Below, piece by piece: positions 5,715-8,153 of a DNA stretch of 8,153 nt. This DNA comes from Planctomycetes bacterium GWF2_50_10 (GTDB lineage: Bacteria > Planctomycetota > Phycisphaerae > Sedimentisphaerales > GWF2-50-10), in NCBI GenBank assembly GCA_001824635.1, contig MHYB01000001.1:1-8153 (forward strand). The letters run 5' to 3'. Positions within the stretch are counted from its first letter, which is position 1; each line of letters opens with the position of its first letter. The notes beneath the pieces were generated by a model that was not told the DNA's origin, ran no database searches, and worked only from the letters and a program-made list of their open reading frames with translations. The translations under genes were made by a program, and so were the position numbers.

Positions 5715-6800
5715 TTACTGAGCGACTGCTGTAGCGATAAGATCACCTACCTCAGTTGTGCCATAGCCCATCTTGCCGGCGGCAAGGGATTTGAGCTTTT
5801 TGGCTACGGTATCACGGACAGCGGCATCGATCTTCTTTGCAGCTGCCTCTTCGCCGAGGGTTTCGAGCATCATCTGGCCCGCGCAGATCGCTGCCAGCGG
5901 GTTGATGACGTTCTTGCCCGTGTACTTGGGAGCTGAACCGCCGATGGGTTCGAACATGCTCACGCCTTCGGGGTTGATGTTGCCGCCGGCGGCGATACCC
6001 ATTCCGCCCTGCGTGATGGCGCCGAGGTCTGTGATGATGTCGCCGAACAAGTTGCCGGTAACGATCACATCGAACCATTCAGGATTTTTGACCATCCACA
6101 TGCATGTCGCATCTACATGGTAGTAGTCGCGTGCGACCTCGGGATAATTTTTTTTACCCATCTCGTGGAATGCGCGTTCCCATATATCGTAGAGATAAGT
6201 CAGCACGTTGGTCTTGCCGCAGAGAGCGAGGGTGTTCTTGTCGCTCTTGCCCTGGGCCTTTTTGCCGTATTTGCGTGCATACTCAAAGGCGTACTTGAGG
6301 CAGCGGTCCACCTGGAACCTGCTGTAAACCGCCGTCTGGGTCGCAATTTCGTTTGGCGTACCCTTCATCATTACGCCGCCCATGCCAACATACGCGTCGC
6401 CGCTGTTTTCACGAATGACGCAGTAATTGATATCAGCGGGGCCTTTGTTCTTAAGGGGAGTTTCGACGCCTTCAAAAAGCCGCACAGGACGCAGATTGAT
6501 ATACTGGTCAAGAGCAAAACGGGCCTTGAGCAAAATACCTTTTTCGAGTATGCCCGGTGCCACATCAGGATGCCCGATTGCGCCGAGAAGTATCGCGTCA
6601 AACTTCTTGAATTCCTCGATAGCCGAATCGGGCAGCGTTTCGCCGGTGCGTTTGTACCGTTCGCCGCCGAAATCGAAATCAGTCATATCGAGCTTGAAAT
6701 TGAACTTTGCGGCTGCGACTTTTAAAACCTTAACGGCTTCAACCGTAACTTCCGGCCCTGTGCCGTCACCGCCCATTACTGCGATCTTGTGCGTCTTCAT
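5715..6800 (-). CDS. leuB: 3-isopropylmalate dehydrogenase (isocitrate/isopropylmalate dehydrogenase family)
   Basis: It oxidises and decarboxylates 3-isopropylmalate to 2-oxoisocaproate, the third leucine-specific step, in the cytoplasm. The 361 residues are normal family length. Substrate and metal residues are visible: Arg94, Arg104 (LRPVR), Arg130 (VIREN), Tyr137 (GDAYVG), Lys196 (CGKTN), Asp230 (HVDA), Asp254 and Asp258 (GDIITD). Some motifs are closer to isocitrate dehydrogenase than to classical LeuB: RENSGDAYVG replaces RELTGG-YFG, and APKYTGKNVINP (290-301) carries Lys292-Tyr293 where NAD-type LeuB has Asp-Ile. Gly287 replaces the usual His in EPIHG. The leuB name rests on the leuC-leuD context. 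An AAAGGA ribosome site (6810-6805) precedes the ATG by 4 nt, next to the inverted repeat of the inserted cassette. It is last in the operon. Confidence 0.9.
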   Translation of the reverse strand: MKTHKIAVMGGDGTGPEVTVEAVKVLKVAAAKFNFKLDMTDFDFGGERYKRTGETLPDSAIEEFKKFDAILLGAIGHPDVAPGILEKGILLKARFALDQYINLRPVRLFEGVETPLKNKGPADINYCVIRENSGDAYVGMGGVMMKGTPNEIATQTAVYSRFQVDRCLKYAFEYARKYGKKAQGKSDKNTLALCGKTNVLTYLYDIWERAFHEMGKKNYPEVARDYYHVDATCMWMVKNPEWFDVIVTGNLFGDIITDLGAITQGGMGIAAGGNINPEGVSMFEPIGGSAPKYTGKNVINPLAAICAGQMMLETLGEEAAAKKIDAAVRDTVAKKLKSLAAGKMGYGTTEVGDLIATAVAQ

Positions 6801-6816
6801 TTATTCCTTTCTTTCT

Positions 6817-6848
6817 ACCACGGATTAACACAGATTTGCACGGATTAA
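6817..6848 (-). repeat. Dispersed repeat copy, left end of cassette
   Basis: Inverted copy of the repeat at 7271-7303 and of 3164-3196. It lies in the 5' leader of leuB, just upstream of its ribosome site, so it is transcribed as part of the leucine mRNA and could pair with the right copy across the GxxExxY gene. Confidence 0.75.
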
Positions 6849-6883
6849 AATTTAGTTCAAACACATGCAATATCAGTTACTTT

Positions 6884-7261
6884 TTACAATACAAGTCTTT
6901 TGAACTTCAGCGACCTCTCACCAAAGTTTATTAAAAGACCGACCTTAATTCCGGTTGCCTTCAAATAATTCAGCAACTGCGATTCTTCAATATTTGTAAG
7001 AGCCTTTAAGGCTTTTAACTCTACAAGCACACGTTCACCAATCAGAAAATCACATATGAAGTCCTTGGCTTTTTCGCCCTTATACATGACAGCTATCGGT
7101 TTTTGCCTCTCATAAGGCAATTCGCGCCGCCGGAACTCAATAGCCATAGCTTCCTCATATACGCTTTCAAGAAAGCCAAAACCCAGATTTGAATGCACTT
7201 CCATGGCAGCACCGATGACAGCCCCGGTCAAGTCGCTGCAGATCAGTTCTTTTTGTTCCAT
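6884..7261 (-). CDS. GxxExxY family protein (PD-(D/E)XK nuclease-like)
   Basis: The 125-residue protein carries the defining GFLESVY signature (Gly29, Glu32, Tyr35). It also has residues that fit a PD-(D/E)XK nuclease fold: Glu32, Asp71 (CDFLI), Glu81-Leu-Lys83 (VELKA) and Gln95 (QLLNYL). The biochemical activity of the family is not established as far as I know; nuclease or nucleic-acid processing is an inference from the fold. The ATG at 7261 is preferred because GAGG and GGA lie just upstream and family members start at this point. An in-frame TTG at 7273 would add four residues (LDED) but lies within the repeat. It is embedded in the leucine operon on the same strand with no metabolic link to leucine synthesis, flanked by inverted repeats. 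The gene is complete and the visible motif residues are kept. Confidence 0.88.
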   Translation of the reverse strand: MEQKELICSDLTGAVIGAAMEVHSNLGFGFLESVYEEAMAIEFRRRELPYERQKPIAVMYKGEKAKDFICDFLIGERVLVELKALKALTNIEESQLLNYLKATGIKVGLLINFGERSLKFKRLVL

Positions 7262-7270
7262 ATCCTCATC

Positions 7271-7303
7271 CAAATCAGTGAAAATCCGTGTTAATCTGTG
7301 GTT
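7271..7303 (+). repeat. Dispersed repeat copy, right end of cassette, overlapping the leuD stop
   Basis: 31 of 33 positions match 3164-3196. Read on minus, it contains ACC ACA GAT TAA, which are the last leuD codons and stop. It also includes an in-frame TTG upstream of the GxxExxY start. Confidence 0.85.
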
Positions 7304-7782
7304 GCTTTCTTCTTGATATGTTCAAGCAGACCGCCGTTGCCGATGATCTCAAGGGCAAAGTCCGGCAGAGCGTTGAACTTTATTTCCGTTTTCTGCGTCC
7401 TGTTGTTTATGACGCCTTTGGCGAAGTCGATATCGATCTCATCGCCGTCGTTGATCTTCTTAAGGGCATCAGCCAGTTCAATTACATAGAACCCGCAATC
7501 GATCGCGTTGCGGTAAAATATGCGTGCAAACGACTGGGCTATTACGCAGCCAACCTTTGCGCCGCGAATGGACCATACCGCGTGTTCCCTGCTCGAGCCG
7601 CAGCCGAAGTCGTCGCCGGCAACGATTATATCGCCGGGTTTTATCTTCTTGACGAAGTTTGTATCCAGATCCTCCATGCAATGAGTAGCAAGTTCCGCCT
7701 CGTCATCATTGTTTAGATATCTGGCCGGAATTATTTCATCCGTGTTTATGTGGTCCCGTTTATATACATGTGCTTTTGCCAT
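7291..7782 (-). CDS. leuD: 3-isopropylmalate dehydratase small subunit
   Basis: With LeuC it isomerises 2-isopropylmalate to 3-isopropylmalate. The 163-residue length fits the short, homoaconitase/archaeal-type LeuD. Visible motifs are NTDEIIPARYL (13-23), with YLNN as the substrate-loop segment, DDFGCGSSREHA (57-68) in the swivel domain, and SFARIFYRNAIDCG (84-97). The ATG at 7782 follows AGAAGGAG at ~6 nt and lies 12 nt after the leuC stop, so the two subunits are cotranscribed. The C-terminus KKKATTD and stop are read from the adjoining dispersed repeat, suggesting that the original last residues were replaced when the repeat arrived. All conserved motifs lie well before this point, so function should be intact. 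Confidence 0.95.
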   Translation of the reverse strand: MAKAHVYKRDHINTDEIIPARYLNNDDEAELATHCMEDLDTNFVKKIKPGDIIVAGDDFGCGSSREHAVWSIRGAKVGCVIAQSFARIFYRNAIDCGFYVIELADALKKINDGDEIDIDFAKGVINNRTQKTEIKFNALPDFALEIIGNGGLLEHIKKKATTD

Positions 7783-7794
7783 GTTTGCTCCTTC

Positions 7795-8153
7795 TTACAT
7801 GAATTTGCGTGGGTCAGTTAATTTTCCTTCGATTGCGCTTGCCGCCGCGGTTGCGGGGCTGGCGAGGTAGACTTCGCTCTTGGGCGAGCCCATTCTGCCG
7901 ACGAAATTACGGTTAGTGGTGCTGATGCACTTTTCACCTTCGGCAAGGATACCCATGAAGCCGCCCAGGCACGCGCCGCATGTCGGGGCAGATATCACGC
8001 AGCCTGCCTCGTAGAACACATCGAAAATGCCTTCATCCTTGCACTGCTTCCAGATATTCGGCGTAGCGGGCACAATGATCGTGCGGATGGCTACTGTTTT
8101 GCCCTTCAAAATCTGGGCCGCGACGCGGAAATCTTCTATGCGGCCGTTGGTGC
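7795..8153 (-). CDS. leuC: 3-isopropylmalate dehydratase large subunit, C-terminal part
   Basis: This is an aconitase-family [4Fe-4S] subunit that pairs with LeuD. Only the last 118 codons are in the window; the gene continues past the right edge. Visible segments are TNGRIEDFRVAAQIL at the upstream side, then RTIIVPATPNIWKQ, EAGCVISAPTCGACLGG with the Cys-x-x-Cys iron-sulfur ligands, and STTNRNFVGRMGSPKSEVYLASPATAAASAIEGK, which is the signature end of LeuC. The frame stays open upstream of the internal TTG at 8109, so the real start is outside the window. The stop at 7797-7795 is 12 nt from leuD. The operon promoter and any leader regulation must lie beyond 8153. Confidence 0.95.
   Translation of the reverse strand, partial: TNGRIEDFRVAAQILKGKTVAIRTIIVPATPNIWKQCKDEGIFDVFYEAGCVISAPTCGACLGGFMGILAEGEKCISTTNRNFVGRMGSPKSEVYLASPATAAASAIEGKLTDPRKFM

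Larger units (their letters stand above)
6817..7303. mobile_element. Putative ~0.49-kb cassette: GxxExxY gene between inverted repeats
   Basis: The left end (6817-6848, +) and right end (7302-7271, -) both begin ACCAC, share GATTAACAC and then GATTT. They match at 26 of the first 30 positions and point inward as terminal inverted repeats. Between them is only the GxxExxY gene. The unit sits between leuD and leuB, genes that normally adjoin, and the right repeat supplies the last leuD codons and stop. A CTTTCT occurs outside both ends (6811-6816 and 7305-7310), but it is offset by 2 bp on the right and pyrimidine-rich, so target duplication is unproven. Element status is inference. Confidence 0.45.

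Noticed and set aside
6117..6725. 202-codon plus-strand open frame inside leuB
   Set aside because: It is the antisense shadow of a conserved leuB; the translation resembles no family.
6811..7310. CTTTCT as target-site duplication of the GxxExxY cassette
   Set aside because: The copies are offset by 2 bp relative to the repeat ends and fall in pyrimidine-rich sequence (leuB ribosome site and leuD lysine codons), so chance is likely.
3718..7850. CCGCGG sites (3718, 4128, 7845) only outside the R-M operon
   Set aside because: About two sites are expected by chance in 8 kb, so neither avoidance nor enrichment can be argued from this window.

Overview
The window looks like a chromosomal segment of an environmental bacterium with roughly even base composition. 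The leuCDB order, the TGS-domain GTPase, the HU-like/DUF4469 protein and the large number of degenerate short repeats between genes would fit a Planctomycetota-type (Phycisphaerae-like) genome. That assignment is inferred from gene content and was not tested by a search.

Layout. Positions 1-794 hold no recognisable gene. They contain short palindromes, a REP/BIME-like pair of hairpins (485-555), a candidate extended -10 promoter (652-681) and a possible 19-codon leader ORF (754-813). Positions 795-3036 (+) form a compact restriction-modification operon. Its genes encode a Vsr-type mismatch endonuclease, a C5-cytosine methyltransferase and a GIY-YIG endonuclease of the Eco29kI family, and each junction is an ATGA overlap. 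The predicted target is CCGCGG, by analogy with Eco29kI. Positions 3037-3656 are non-coding and dense with repeats: copies of a 33-nt dispersed repeat, a 9-bp triplication, five tandem 22-bp units and a ~150-bp imperfect palindrome.

From 3657 everything coding is on the minus strand. First comes an HU-like/DUF4469 DNA-binding protein (3657-4373), then a 162-bp palindromic MITE-like element with TA ends (4481-4642) and a TGS-domain GTPase (4667-5641, GTG start). A strong intrinsic terminator (5667-5702) closes the leucine operon, which reads leuC (partial, off the right edge), leuD, a GxxExxY gene, leuB. LeuC and LeuD form isopropylmalate isomerase and LeuB is the following dehydrogenase, so these are consecutive steps of leucine synthesis.

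The most unusual structure is inside the leucine operon. The small GxxExxY (PD-(D/E)XK-like) gene sits between leuD and leuB and is bracketed by ~32-nt inverted copies of the dispersed repeat, one of which supplies the leuD stop codon. It looks like a ~0.49-kb cassette that entered the operon. Further copies of the same repeat lie beside the restriction-modification operon.
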